Shown: one piece after another, positions 25,530 through 33,717 of the stretch
Numbering within the stretch: the stretch's first letter is position 1
How the letters are laid out: each line of letters starts with the position of its first letter
NCBI GenBank assembly: GCA_016290885.1
Contig: JAEEVN010000008.1
Location: forward strand, 1-45,563
Length of the DNA stretch: 45,563 nucleotides
Reading direction: 5' to 3'
Source: Caryophanales bacterium
GTDB taxonomy: Bacteria; Bacillota_I; Bacilli_A; RF39; UBA660
Notes under the pieces: model-generated
What the model was told of the DNA's origin: nothing
Database searches by the model: none
What the model saw: only the letters and a program-made list of their open reading frames with translations
Translations under genes and position numbers: made by a program

Positions 25530-25551
25530 TTCGATCACCAATTTCATTATA
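25527..25551 (-). promoter_or_regulatory. -10/SD cassette of fhs
   Basis: TATAAT (25546-25551), N6, GGTGAT, N4, ATG 25529. Unlike the others, this one lacks the TGn before the -10. Confidence 0.55.
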
Positions 25552-25562
25552 CTACAAATAAT

Positions 25563-25591
25563 AAAAAAAAGAACTCTTTATTTGAGTTCTA
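25563..25591 (-). terminator. Terminator of the HAD/RluA/M15 cluster
   Basis: AGAACTC/GAGTTCT stem with an AT loop and a run of eight T on the minus strand, overlapping the HAD stop codon. Confidence 0.8.
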
Positions 25592-26089
25592 GAAATTCAT
25601 ATCAAGTAATTCTATTAAAGAAGTAATCTCTGTATACTTACCATTTTCTAAGTCTTTAACAAATTTAACTGCTATTCCCCCTGATTCTTGCCATTCTTTT
25701 AAATTACCAGAGAAATCATCTACAAGTATAGCACCTTTAGTTTGTGTCATCATAGTTTTAGAACATGCTTTAGGCACCGGAATAATAGTTAAATCATTAA
25801 ACAAACCATTTATAAATTCTATTTTAGCTTTAGCTTCTCTTAATGAATTAACATGAGTTAATATATTAATATTAAATTTTTTAGAATCTTTTAATTTCTT
25901 AATATTATTAATACTATCATTTAAAGCAGGACTTTCATCTATTAAAGCTTCCCAATCTATTTTTGAATAAAGAAGTCCTACTTCTTTAGTTTGTGTTTTA
26001 ACATCTAGATTAAGCTTTCTTGCTAAATCATATACTGGAGTTATAGTATCTAATATAACTCCATCAAAGTCTATATATAAATTCTTCAT
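25589..26089 (-). CDS. HAD-superfamily protein, 5'-nucleotidase-like
   Basis: The 166-residue protein has HAD motif I DFDGVILDT (8-16), a Thr in LTHV as motif II, a Lys in the PKACSKT region, and VDD as motif IV. It resembles the small 5'(3')-deoxynucleotidase (NT5C) group, though the substrate cannot be read from the sequence. Its ATG overlaps the TGA stop of the RluA-family gene (ATGA at 26086-26089). Confidence 0.82.
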   Translation of the reverse strand: MKNLYIDFDGVILDTITPVYDLARKLNLDVKTQTKEVGLLYSKIDWEALIDESPALNDSINNIKKLKDSKKFNINILTHVNSLREAKAKIEFINGLFNDLTIIPVPKACSKTMMTQTKGAILVDDFSGNLKEWQESGGIAVKFVKDLENGKYTEITSLIELLDMNF

Positions 26090-26745
26090 AAATTAACCTC
26101 CTTTAATATTTCCCAATCAGGTAAATATTTAAATTCCATTTCTTCTTTAGTAACTGGATGTATAAATTTAAGTTTATATGCAAATAATGCTATTTGTGCT
26201 TTTTCTCCTAAACCATATCTTTGATCACCATACAAAGGGAATCCTCTATTTGACATTTGTAATCTTATTTGATGATGTCTACCTGTCATAAGATCTACAT
26301 CTACTAAACTTAAATCTTTATCTTTATCATAATATAAAGTTTTATATATCAATTTACTTTCTTTACCATTTTCTAAATCTATATAAGAATTATTAGTTTT
26401 TTCATCTTTACTAATTTTATCTACTAATAATTCTTTATCTAGTGTTTTACCATGTACTATTGCTAAATAATTCTTATGAAGTGCTCCTATTCTAACAAGT
26501 TCACTTAGTCTTGAAGCAGCTTTAGAAGTCTTAGCAAATACCATTACTCCACCAACTGGTCTATCTAGCCTATGTACAAGTCCAAGATATACATTACCAG
26601 GTTTATTATATTTTTCTTTTAAATATTCTTTAATTATAGTAAGCATATCTTTATCATTAGTATCATCTCCTTGAGATAATACATTAAATGGTTTTACTAC
26701 TACTATTATATGATTATCTTCATACAATATGTTTAAATCTTTCAT
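26086..26745 (-). CDS. RluA-family pseudouridine synthase without S4 domain
   Basis: The 219-residue protein has the catalytic motif HRLDRPVGGVMVFAKT (about 57-72), MTGRHHQIR (about 155-163) and GDQRYG. It isomerises uridine to pseudouridine in rRNA or tRNA. It lacks an S4 domain and is like the short RluA/TruC forms. Start at ATG 26745 behind GAGGTGG, so the gene overlaps the M15 gene by 26 nt. Stop TGA. Substrate cannot be told from sequence. Confidence 0.92.
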   Translation of the reverse strand: MKDLNILYEDNHIIVVVKPFNVLSQGDDTNDKDMLTIIKEYLKEKYNKPGNVYLGLVHRLDRPVGGVMVFAKTSKAASRLSELVRIGALHKNYLAIVHGKTLDKELLVDKISKDEKTNNSYIDLENGKESKLIYKTLYYDKDKDLSLVDVDLMTGRHHQIRLQMSNRGFPLYGDQRYGLGEKAQIALFAYKLKFIHPVTKEEMEFKYLPDWEILKEVNL

Positions 26746-27400
26746 GGTCCACCTCGAAATGTTGATAGTCTTTAGTAGTGTCCCAATCTCCACCCCATTC
26801 AAAACCACTTTCATTGAATAGTCTATAAGCTAGGTCACTATGAACTATAACATGTTTCTTTCCATCTTCTCTATGTGTTAGATATTCTATTTCTTCAGGT
26901 GTTAAATTACTATAATCATATTTACCATTTCTAAATGGTAGATATGGATTTTCTCTAGGATTGATATCTATTGCATAACCACTAGAATGATTAGATAATC
27001 TATCAGTACCATATATCTTTCTATAAAAGAAAGCATATGAATTATTATCTGCGATAGATCTAGTATCTACTACATTTCTATCATCATCATCAGATTCAAA
27101 ATAATCATCTACTAATTTAAAACTTTTAACTTGATATCTTGCTTCAAATAGTCTTCCTAGCATTGATAAAACTACATCTTTTATTCTTTTATTAACAATC
27201 ATTTCTCCTACTCTTACTTTATCTTCATAATCATAATGTAAGAATTTAAGATATGATAAATCTTCTAACTTAATAAAATCATTTGGTACATAAGATTTAT
27301 TAATTATTCTATTATATACGTCATCTCCAACTACTATTTCTGATGATGTACATATAAAACTACTAGAATCATATAAGTCTCCTGCTTTATATTTTTCCAT
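26720..27400 (-). CDS. M15-family peptidase-like protein
   Basis: The 226-residue protein has a C-terminal half with the metal-binding pattern of M15/LAS peptidases: NHSSGYAIDINP (His and Asp ligands, about 145-156) and YQHFEVD (about 213-219), with GFEWGGDW before it. There is no signal peptide or membrane anchor, which is odd for a wall enzyme and suggests a cytoplasmic role or release by lysis. The gene sits inside a cluster of RNA-modification genes. Start at ATG 27400 behind AAGGAAT; the 27433 alternative lies inside the upstream gene. Confidence 0.8.
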   Translation of the reverse strand: MEKYKAGDLYDSSSFICTSSEIVVGDDVYNRIINKSYVPNDFIKLEDLSYLKFLHYDYEDKVRVGEMIVNKRIKDVVLSMLGRLFEARYQVKSFKLVDDYFESDDDDRNVVDTRSIADNNSYAFFYRKIYGTDRLSNHSSGYAIDINPRENPYLPFRNGKYDYSNLTPEEIEYLTHREDGKKHVIVHSDLAYRLFNESGFEWGGDWDTTKDYQHFEVDHERFKHIV

Positions 27401-27401
27401 A

Positions 27402-28271
27402 TTATTCCTTCTCCCATCTTCCATATATTCCACAAGGTAAATTCATTTTACTATTTTGCATAGGTAAACCTACTTCTCCATGTTGAATTATACCTTTATC
27501 TCCAAAATTAAGTAATAGTATATTTCTTAATACTTCAGAACTAATACCTGTAGTATAAGAATTAATTAAGAAGAATAATGGATCATCACTTAATACCTGC
27601 ATACATAATTTTACTAAGTCATAAAGATTTTCTTCAAATCTCCATACTTCTTTATTAGCTCCTCTTCCAAATGAAGGAGGATCCATTATAATTGCATCAT
27701 ATTTATGACCTCTTCTAATTTCTCTTTCAACAAACTTAACTACATCATCTACTATAAATCTAACATACTTATCTTCAAGTCCTGATGATTTAATATTTTC
27801 TTTAGCTACATCAACCATACCTCTTGAAGCATCAACATGTACTACATCAGCACCTGCATAAGCACAAGCAACAGTAGCGCCTCCAGTATATGCAAATAAA
27901 TTTAATACATTTATTTTTCTTCCAGAATTTTTAATTTTATTTATCATAAAATTCCAGTTATACGCTTGTTCTGGAAATAAACCTGTATGTTTAAATCCCA
28001 TTAATTTAAGATTAAATGTTAAATCTTTACAATGTATTTGCCATTCATCTTTAATATTATGTTTCTTTTCCCAAGCTCCTCCACCAGTAGAACTTCTATG
28101 ATATACTGCATCTGCTTTCTTCCATAGTTCTGGGAAAGTTTCATCTTTCCATATTACTTGTGGATCTGGTCTTCTAAGAATTACTCCATTCCAATCTTCT
28201 AATTTTTCTCCATGAGCCATATCTAATATCTTATATTCATCAAACTCATCAAAAATTTTTAAAGTACTCAT
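27402..28271 (-). CDS. Class I SAM-dependent methyltransferase, RlmI-like
   Basis: The 289-residue protein has a beta/WHLxF-like N-terminal part, SAM-binding motif I NLFAYTGGATVACAYAGA (about 125-142), VHVDASRG, and MDPPSFGRG (about 196-204), the DPPSF box of the RlmI/RlmK group of 23S rRNA methyltransferases. No PUA domain. The target base is unknown. Start at ATG 28271 behind AGGTGAT. It leads the cluster with the M15, RluA and HAD genes (overlaps or gaps of no more than one base). Confidence 0.88.
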   Translation of the reverse strand: MSTLKIFDEFDEYKILDMAHGEKLEDWNGVILRRPDPQVIWKDETFPELWKKADAVYHRSSTGGGAWEKKHNIKDEWQIHCKDLTFNLKLMGFKHTGLFPEQAYNWNFMINKIKNSGRKINVLNLFAYTGGATVACAYAGADVVHVDASRGMVDVAKENIKSSGLEDKYVRFIVDDVVKFVEREIRRGHKYDAIIMDPPSFGRGANKEVWRFEENLYDLVKLCMQVLSDDPLFFLINSYTTGISSEVLRNILLLNFGDKGIIQHGEVGLPMQNSKMNLPCGIYGRWEKE

Positions 28272-28294
28272 CTCGATCACCTAGATAAATTATA
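28269..28294 (-). promoter_or_regulatory. -10/SD cassette of the methyltransferase cluster
   Basis: TGA-TATAAT (28289-28294), N6, AGGTGAT, N4, ATG 28271, directly after the T-run of the RluA-gene terminator. Confidence 0.6.
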
Positions 28295-28303
28295 TCATAA
28301 ATT

Positions 28304-28335
28304 ATAAAAAAAGAAACTTTTCAAAGTTTCTTTTA
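28304..28335 (-). terminator. Terminator of the RluD-like gene
   Basis: AAAAGAAACTTT/AAAGTTTCTTTT stem followed by T7 on the minus strand. Confidence 0.8.
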
Positions 28336-29196
28336 TTTTATCAACTTTTTAAATGATGTAGGCATTTCAGTTCTAAATACTCTCTTCTTATTATCTCTTG
28401 GATCAATTAATTCTATCTTATATTGATGAAGAGCCATTCTCTTAATTAGAGATTTACCATCTCCATATTTCTTATCTCCTACTATTGGATTACCTAAATC
28501 TTTAAAACTCACTCTTATTTGATTCTTTCTACCTGTTCTTATATTTATATCAAGTAAAGAATAATCTTTATTTTCTTTTAATACTTTATATTCTGTAACA
28601 GATAATTTACCTTCTTTTTTATTATTAGTAGAATATACCATAAATGTTTTATCATTCTCTACTAAATAGTTTTTAATAGTACCTTCTTTTTCTTTTAGAT
28701 TACCATTAACTACTGCATAATATTTTCTCATCTTAACTATACTGTCCCAATTATTTTGGAACATGTTCTTAGTTTTTTGATTTTTAGCAAATATAACTAC
28801 TCCACTAGTATCTTTATCTAATCTATGAATAACAAATACTTTATTATTCTTATTTTTACTCTTTAAATAATCTGATACAAAGTGATATAAAGTATATTCT
28901 TTTTCATCTTTAGTAGCTATTGAAAGAAGTCCATATGGCTTATTAATAACTATTAAATCTTCATCTTCATATATTATATTTAAATTGCTTTTTATTTTAG
29001 ATACTTTAATCTTTGTTTCTCTTATCTCTATTTTATCTGTTTTATGTACTAAATAGTCATATCTAGTTTGAATATTATTATTTACTAATACCATTTCTTT
29101 AGATAAGAAAGATTTAATATTATTCTTAGAATATTTAGTTAAATTATTTCTTAAAACATTAATTAATATATCTTCTTCCTGACTAATAAATTCCAT
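28333..29196 (-). CDS. RluA-family pseudouridine synthase with S4-like N-terminus
   Basis: The 287-residue protein has an N-terminal S4-like RNA-binding region (about 15-60, LxxxLTKYSKNNIKSFLSKE and VNNNI), the catalytic motif HRLDKDTSGVVIFAKN (about 125-140) and RTGRKNQIR (about 220-228). It is of the RluD/RluB-like build and a second pseudouridine synthase in 3 kb. SD AAGGAGAT ahead of ATG 29196. It lies 38 nt after murE, with a palindrome between them. Confidence 0.92.
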   Translation of the reverse strand: MEFISQEEDILINVLRNNLTKYSKNNIKSFLSKEMVLVNNNIQTRYDYLVHKTDKIEIRETKIKVSKIKSNLNIIYEDEDLIVINKPYGLLSIATKDEKEYTLYHFVSDYLKSKNKNNKVFVIHRLDKDTSGVVIFAKNQKTKNMFQNNWDSIVKMRKYYAVVNGNLKEKEGTIKNYLVENDKTFMVYSTNNKKEGKLSVTEYKVLKENKDYSLLDINIRTGRKNQIRVSFKDLGNPIVGDKKYGDGKSLIKRMALHQYKIELIDPRDNKKRVFRTEMPTSFKKLIK

Positions 29197-29211
29197 ATTA
29201 TCTCCTTTCTT

Positions 29212-29239
29212 AAAATAAGTTAAGATATCTTAACTTATT
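29212..29239 (-). terminator. Palindrome between murE and the RluD-like gene, weak terminator
   Basis: Perfect 14-bp arms AAATAAGTTAAGAT/ATCTTAACTTATTT. On the minus strand only TTATTTT follows and the SD of the next gene is close, so partial termination with read-through is likely. Confidence 0.5.
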
Positions 29240-30698
29240 TATTTAAATAATTTATTACTATTTCCTTTTCACTAAAAGGAACTTTTTTATCTCCTACTAT
29301 TTGATATGTTTCATGACCTTTACCTGCAAGTAAAACCAAATCATCTTTCTTTGCCATATCAAGTGCATATTCAACTGCTTTCTTTCTATCAGTAATAATA
29401 ATATATTGATCTGTAACTTCTTTTACTCCCTTTTCTATTTCTTTAGCAATTTGCATTGGATCATCATATTTAGGATTATCTGATGATATTATTGTAAAGT
29501 CTGCTAAAGTACCAGATATTTTACCCATTTTAGGTCTTTTTCTAGCATCTCTATCTCCAGGAGCACCAAATACACATATTATTCTTCCTTTAGTATAAGA
29601 TTTAACTGCTCTTAATATATTATCTAAACTATCTTCTGAATGAGCATAATCTATCATTACTGTTAAACCTTTATCATTGTTTACAAGTTCACTTCTTCCA
29701 GGAACTCTAACTTCTTTTAAACCATCTAATATATATTTAGTATCTATATTTAATTCTTCACAAATAGAAATAGCACCTAAAGCATTATATACAGTAAATT
29801 CTCCAGGTATACTTATTTTTACTAATTCTTCTTTACCATTTATATTAACATTAAATGTAGTTAATTCATTTGTAATATTTATATTAGATGCTCTTTTATC
29901 AGAATCATTTTTAATACTATATGTCTTAAATTTACAATTAGGTTTTAAATCAATTAATTCTCTACCTTTTATATCATCAACATTAACTATACCTTTATTT
30001 GTCATATCAAATAAACCTGCTTTACATTCAAAGTATTCTTCCATATTAGCATGTTCATGTGGAGAAATATGATCTTCTGATAAATTAGTGAATAAACCTA
30101 AATAGAAATTACAACCATCTACTCTACCAAGTTTTATACTTTGAGAAGATACTTCCATAATTGCATATTCACATTTTTCATCAACCATTTTTCTAAACAT
30201 TTCTTGTAATTCTAAAGCTTCAGGAGTAGTTCTTCCAGAATCTGTTCTATCAGAACCTAACATTTCATCTCCTATATAGCACGCTACTGTACCAATTAAG
30301 CCTACTTTTTTACCAGAATCTTCTAATATCTTCTTTACCATGAAACTAGTTGTAGTTTTACCTTTAGTACCAGTAATACCTATTAATTTTATTTCTTTAG
30401 TAGGATTATCATAGAAGTTACATGCTAATTTACCCATAATACTTCTAGTATCTTTTGCAGTTAAAACTTCTACATCTAAATCTTTAAATTCATCATATCT
30501 ATTTTCATCTATTAATATTGCACTAGCTCCATTACTAATTGCACTAGATATAAATTTATGTCCATCTTTTTCAAATCCATTAATAGCAATAAACATATAA
30601 TCTTTTTCTACTTTTCTTGAATCAAATGTTATATGTTTAATATCTATATCGTTAGTTACTTTAACATCTGTTTCTTTAAATATTTTGCTTAATAACAT
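29235..30698 (-). CDS. murE: UDP-MurNAc-tripeptide synthetase MurE
   Basis: Adds the third amino acid of the stem peptide in the cytoplasm. Seen: P-loop GITGTKGKTTT (107-117), the carbamylated Lys region, YAHSEDSL (about 355) and DNPK (407-410). The length of 487 is normal. The substrate-selecting motif is DNPR for meso-diaminopimelate ligases and often DNPA or DDPN for Lys ligases. DNPK is neither, so the third residue cannot be named with confidence. SD AAGGAGAT. It has its own promoter and probably reads through to the RluD-like gene. Confidence 0.95.
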   Translation of the reverse strand: MLLSKIFKETDVKVTNDIDIKHITFDSRKVEKDYMFIAINGFEKDGHKFISSAISNGASAILIDENRYDEFKDLDVEVLTAKDTRSIMGKLACNFYDNPTKEIKLIGITGTKGKTTTSFMVKKILEDSGKKVGLIGTVACYIGDEMLGSDRTDSGRTTPEALELQEMFRKMVDEKCEYAIMEVSSQSIKLGRVDGCNFYLGLFTNLSEDHISPHEHANMEEYFECKAGLFDMTNKGIVNVDDIKGRELIDLKPNCKFKTYSIKNDSDKRASNINITNELTTFNVNINGKEELVKISIPGEFTVYNALGAISICEELNIDTKYILDGLKEVRVPGRSELVNNDKGLTVMIDYAHSEDSLDNILRAVKSYTKGRIICVFGAPGDRDARKRPKMGKISGTLADFTIISSDNPKYDDPMQIAKEIEKGVKEVTDQYIIITDRKKAVEYALDMAKKDDLVLLAGKGHETYQIVGDKKVPFSEKEIVINYLNK

Positions 30699-30725
30699 AA
30701 AAATATCTCCTTTTTAGTACTATTC

Positions 30726-30754
30726 ATTATATATAATTATACCATAAATAGCAA
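30726..30754 (-). promoter_or_regulatory. murE promoter
   Basis: TTGCTA (30749-30754), 17-nt spacer, TATAAT (30726-30731) on the minus strand. Confidence 0.6.
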
Positions 30755-30766
30755 TATATAAATAAT

Positions 30767-30801
30767 AAAAATAATTAGAGTTTAAAATACTCTAATTATT
30801 T
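30767..30801 (-). terminator. Terminator of the PgeF-like gene
   Basis: AAAATAATTAGAGT/ACTCTAATTATTTT stem and a T-run on the minus strand. It overlaps the stop codon. Confidence 0.75.
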
Positions 30802-31722
30802 TAATTTAATATTAACTTTAGGAGTTTCATTCTCTTCATATATTGGTAAAGAATCAAATGAAATACCAAACATATTTCTTCCTGCTCTATCAGGGTTTTC
30901 TTTACTTTTAATTCTAGTATTTGAGAAATAAGTAGTATCTTTAATAGTATTATCTTTATTAAAATAAATATTCTTTTCTAATAAGCCACTTTCTATTAAC
31001 TGATCATATATCTTATCTCCATATTTAACCATATAGTTTCCATCATCAAGTTTAACTACATAATCTCCCCATATTTCTGGATTCTTTTCTGCATATGGTG
31101 GTACTTTATCCCAAATCATTCCTTCATTTGCAAATGCAGACACAAATACTATTACATCATCCATATTAGAATGAAAATGGTCTCTCATATATTCAGCCAT
31201 ACTACCAATAACATTCTTAGTAGTATGTAATATTCCAGAATGTGATATACCTATTACATCATTCTTTTTATCATACATTCTAATTACTGCGCAATCCGCT
31301 GCAGGAAATACAAGAGCAACACTTCTACCTGTAGACTCTACTACATTGAAATGTGTTTCTCTAGTCATAAATAATGCATCATAATTTTGTATTTCATTCC
31401 ATATAGAACCCTGTGTATGTGCTATCATTCCTTTGTAATGTTGTAGTATTTCTTTATAAGTAAGTTCATGGCATACTTCTACTGGTTCTTCTGGTTGATC
31501 AGGCATCATTATTTCATCTATACCAACTTTTTTAACATTCTCTATTAATTCCTTTGTTACATATGAAGTGCTTCTCAAATGCTCAGGATAATAATTTTTG
31601 ACAGTATTCCATGTATATACATATTTATCAGTTAAAGAATCTTTCTTTAAAGTAAAGGGTATTACTCCTAATGTCTCTAATTCATTTAATCCATATTCAA
31701 ATTCTTTTATATCTTTAGTCAT
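30796..31722 (-). CDS. PgeF/YfiH-like (laccase-domain) protein
   Basis: The 308-residue protein matches the C-terminal order of the YfiH/PgeF family: YDALFMTRE (about 115), FPAADCAVI (the conserved TADC Cys, about 142), GISHSGILHTTKNVIGS (the HAGW His, about 158), and a VSAFANEG segment. PgeF acts in peptidoglycan editing and purine-nucleoside chemistry in relatives. HAGW has become HSGI and TADC has become AADC, so it is a divergent branch with an N-terminal extension of about 80 residues. Start at ATG 31722 (GGAGG upstream); the ATG at 31743 would lie before the expected transcription start. Confidence 0.8.
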   Translation of the reverse strand: MTKDIKEFEYGLNELETLGVIPFTLKKDSLTDKYVYTWNTVKNYYPEHLRSTSYVTKELIENVKKVGIDEIMMPDQPEEPVEVCHELTYKEILQHYKGMIAHTQGSIWNEIQNYDALFMTRETHFNVVESTGRSVALVFPAADCAVIRMYDKKNDVIGISHSGILHTTKNVIGSMAEYMRDHFHSNMDDVIVFVSAFANEGMIWDKVPPYAEKNPEIWGDYVVKLDDGNYMVKYGDKIYDQLIESGLLEKNIYFNKDNTIKDTTYFSNTRIKSKENPDRAGRNMFGISFDSLPIYEENETPKVNIKLK

Positions 31723-31743
31723 AACTCCTCCACATTTTTTCAT

Positions 31744-31772
31744 AGTATATGCTTTAACTATGAAAATGTCAA
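31744..31772 (-). promoter_or_regulatory. Promoter of the PgeF-like gene
   Basis: TTGACA (31767-31772), 17-nt spacer, TATACT (31744-31749) on the minus strand. It lies immediately downstream of the M29 stop codon and fixes the gene start at 31722. Confidence 0.8.
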
Positions 31773-31775
31773 TTT

Positions 31776-32987
31776 CTAATTAAACTCTTCAGTAAAATTA
31801 CCATTTATAAATATAGGTATTTCTTTATTATCTTTTGTTATACCTACTATATTTAAATCTTTAGTACCTATCATAAAATCTACATGAGAATCACATTTAT
31901 TTAAATGATATTCATTAAATAAAGTCTCTTTATCTATATTAGGGCCATTCTTTACACATTCTGGGAATGAATCTCCAAGTGCAATGTGACATGCAGCATT
32001 TTCATCAAATAAAGTTTCTAAGAATACTAGATTATTATTTGATATAGGAGAATCATATGGTACTAATGCTACTTCTCCTAAATAATTTGAGTTTTCACAA
32101 AGATTAATCATTTCTTTTAATACTTCTTCCCCTTTTTCAGCATGGAAATCTATTACTTTTCCATCTTTAAAACTAACATTAAAATTATCAATTATATTAT
32201 CTTGATAAGATAAAGGTTTAGAAGAATATACTATTCCTTCAACACTAGTATAATCTGGAGAAGTAAATACTTCTTCAGTAGGAAAATTAACTAATACTCT
32301 TTTTCCATTAGATAATTTTTGATAACCTGATTCCCATATACAATCTTTTGGTAAATTCACTTTAAAATCAGTTCCATTAGAACTAGAATATTTTAATGTT
32401 TTAAAATCATAATCAGTTAATTTTTTTGCTCTTATTCTAAGTAATTCATTTTTATCATCCCATATTTTAACAGGATCTTCTTTATCTATATTACATACTT
32501 TAAATATTTGATTCCATAACTCATCAGTAGTCATATTTAAAGCTTTAGCCCAGTCATCAGTAGGCACTGCTGCTATACACCAAGCAAGTATAGATTTATC
32601 TCTATAATCATCAAATACTTTTCTAGTACTTAATGCATATTTAGTCATCTCAGATAATTTTTTAGAATCTATATCTTTCATTAATCCTGGAGTTTCTGAT
32701 GTAAGCATTAAAAATGCTGCTTCTTTTTTAGCATATACATCCCACATTTCTTTATTCCAATATGGTAATTTTTTTAATTCTGCTACTTCTAAAGTTTTAA
32801 GTAAATCATGTTTTTTATACGGATCAGATTTATCATAATAAATATCACTTACTCCAAGTTCATGTGCTATATTAGTTATTATATCTACAAAGTCTTGTCT
32901 CTCTATATTATAAGCAATAAATAATGGTTGATCCTTCTCTACTTTTAAACAAGACTCTAATATTACTCTTGCATATTTCTCTTTCAT
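31776..32987 (-). CDS. M29-family metallo-aminopeptidase (AmpS/PepS type)
   Basis: The 403-residue protein matches the family length of about 410. Metal-ligand segments are visible: NFPTEEVFTSPD (about 238-249), GEVALVP (about 308), and HIALGDSFPE followed by SHVDFMIG (about 338 and 372). It cleaves N-terminal residues from peptides in the cytoplasm. The ATG overlaps the upstream AlkD-like stop codon (ATGA). SD AGGAGGGT ahead of ATG 32987. Confidence 0.95.
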   Translation of the reverse strand: MKEKYARVILESCLKVEKDQPLFIAYNIERQDFVDIITNIAHELGVSDIYYDKSDPYKKHDLLKTLEVAELKKLPYWNKEMWDVYAKKEAAFLMLTSETPGLMKDIDSKKLSEMTKYALSTRKVFDDYRDKSILAWCIAAVPTDDWAKALNMTTDELWNQIFKVCNIDKEDPVKIWDDKNELLRIRAKKLTDYDFKTLKYSSSNGTDFKVNLPKDCIWESGYQKLSNGKRVLVNFPTEEVFTSPDYTSVEGIVYSSKPLSYQDNIIDNFNVSFKDGKVIDFHAEKGEEVLKEMINLCENSNYLGEVALVPYDSPISNNNLVFLETLFDENAACHIALGDSFPECVKNGPNIDKETLFNEYHLNKCDSHVDFMIGTKDLNIVGITKDNKEIPIFINGNFTEEFN

Positions 32988-33664
32988 TTAACCCTCCTTA
33001 GACTTCTTAAATAATCTTTATGTTCATCAGTTACGCGATAACTCTCAACTGATTTTTGTATAGTTTTATTATGAACCCATATATCTAACTTATTATTTTC
33101 AATATATGGTATAGTACTTTCATATTGTTTAGCAAGTGCTGTAGCAAAAAACCATGCTATCATCATATTAACATAATATTCATTTGATTTAATATTAGAC
33201 ACTAATTCTAAATATTCTGGTTTAAAATCCTTATCTAAATAATTTCTCATAAGCATACCTATACCAAATCTAATAGTATATGTATTTTTTGATTTGATCC
33301 ATTTTTTTATTTCTTTTAATACTTTTTCTTTATTTACATTTTTATTAAATACTTTTGGTGATTGTTGATCACAAGTTGCCCAGTTATCTATATATGGTAA
33401 AAACTTATTAAAACAATCTAGACATTCATCATAATCTTTTATACCTGAAATTATAAATGCATGTAACTGATTTTCATCAAAATATTTATGTGGTAAATCT
33501 TCAATAAAAGATTTATAATCTCCCTTTAATAATTCTTTAGCTAATCTTCTTAAATCTGGAGTTCTTACTCCAATTATTGTATCTGGATTAACTGTAGGAA
33601 TTATTTTAATTTGCATATCTCTATATTTTTTATCTTGTAATTCAAATAATCTATCTTGTATCAT
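32984..33664 (-). CDS. AlkD-like DNA alkylation repair protein
   Basis: The 226-residue all-helical HEAT-repeat protein contains GVRTPDLRRLAKEL (about 32-45), NWATCDQ (about 93-99), and RFGIGMLM (about 130-137), which match the AlkC/AlkD family. It removes bulky alkylated bases. Translationally coupled to the M29 gene. SD TAGGAGAG ahead of ATG 33664. A structural role without glycosylase activity is possible for short homologues. Confidence 0.9.
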   Translation of the reverse strand: MIQDRLFELQDKKYRDMQIKIIPTVNPDTIIGVRTPDLRRLAKELLKGDYKSFIEDLPHKYFDENQLHAFIISGIKDYDECLDCFNKFLPYIDNWATCDQQSPKVFNKNVNKEKVLKEIKKWIKSKNTYTIRFGIGMLMRNYLDKDFKPEYLELVSNIKSNEYYVNMMIAWFFATALAKQYESTIPYIENNKLDIWVHNKTIQKSVESYRVTDEHKDYLRSLRRVK

Positions 33665-33691
33665 AATCTCTCCTAAAACAATTATATCATA

Positions 33692-33717
33692 GAAAAACTA
33701 GGATTTATCCTAGTTTA
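33692..33717 (-). terminator. Terminator of the first wall-associated protein
   Basis: AAACTAGGAT/ATCCTAGTTT stem with T-run on the minus strand. It includes the stop codon. Confidence 0.75.

Noticed and set aside
26086-26089. Mycoplasma-type code (TGA as Trp)
   Set aside because: Very AT-rich sequence made this worth testing, but TGA ends genes in tight ATGA overlaps (26086-26089, 32984-32987) and Trp is encoded by TGG throughout.
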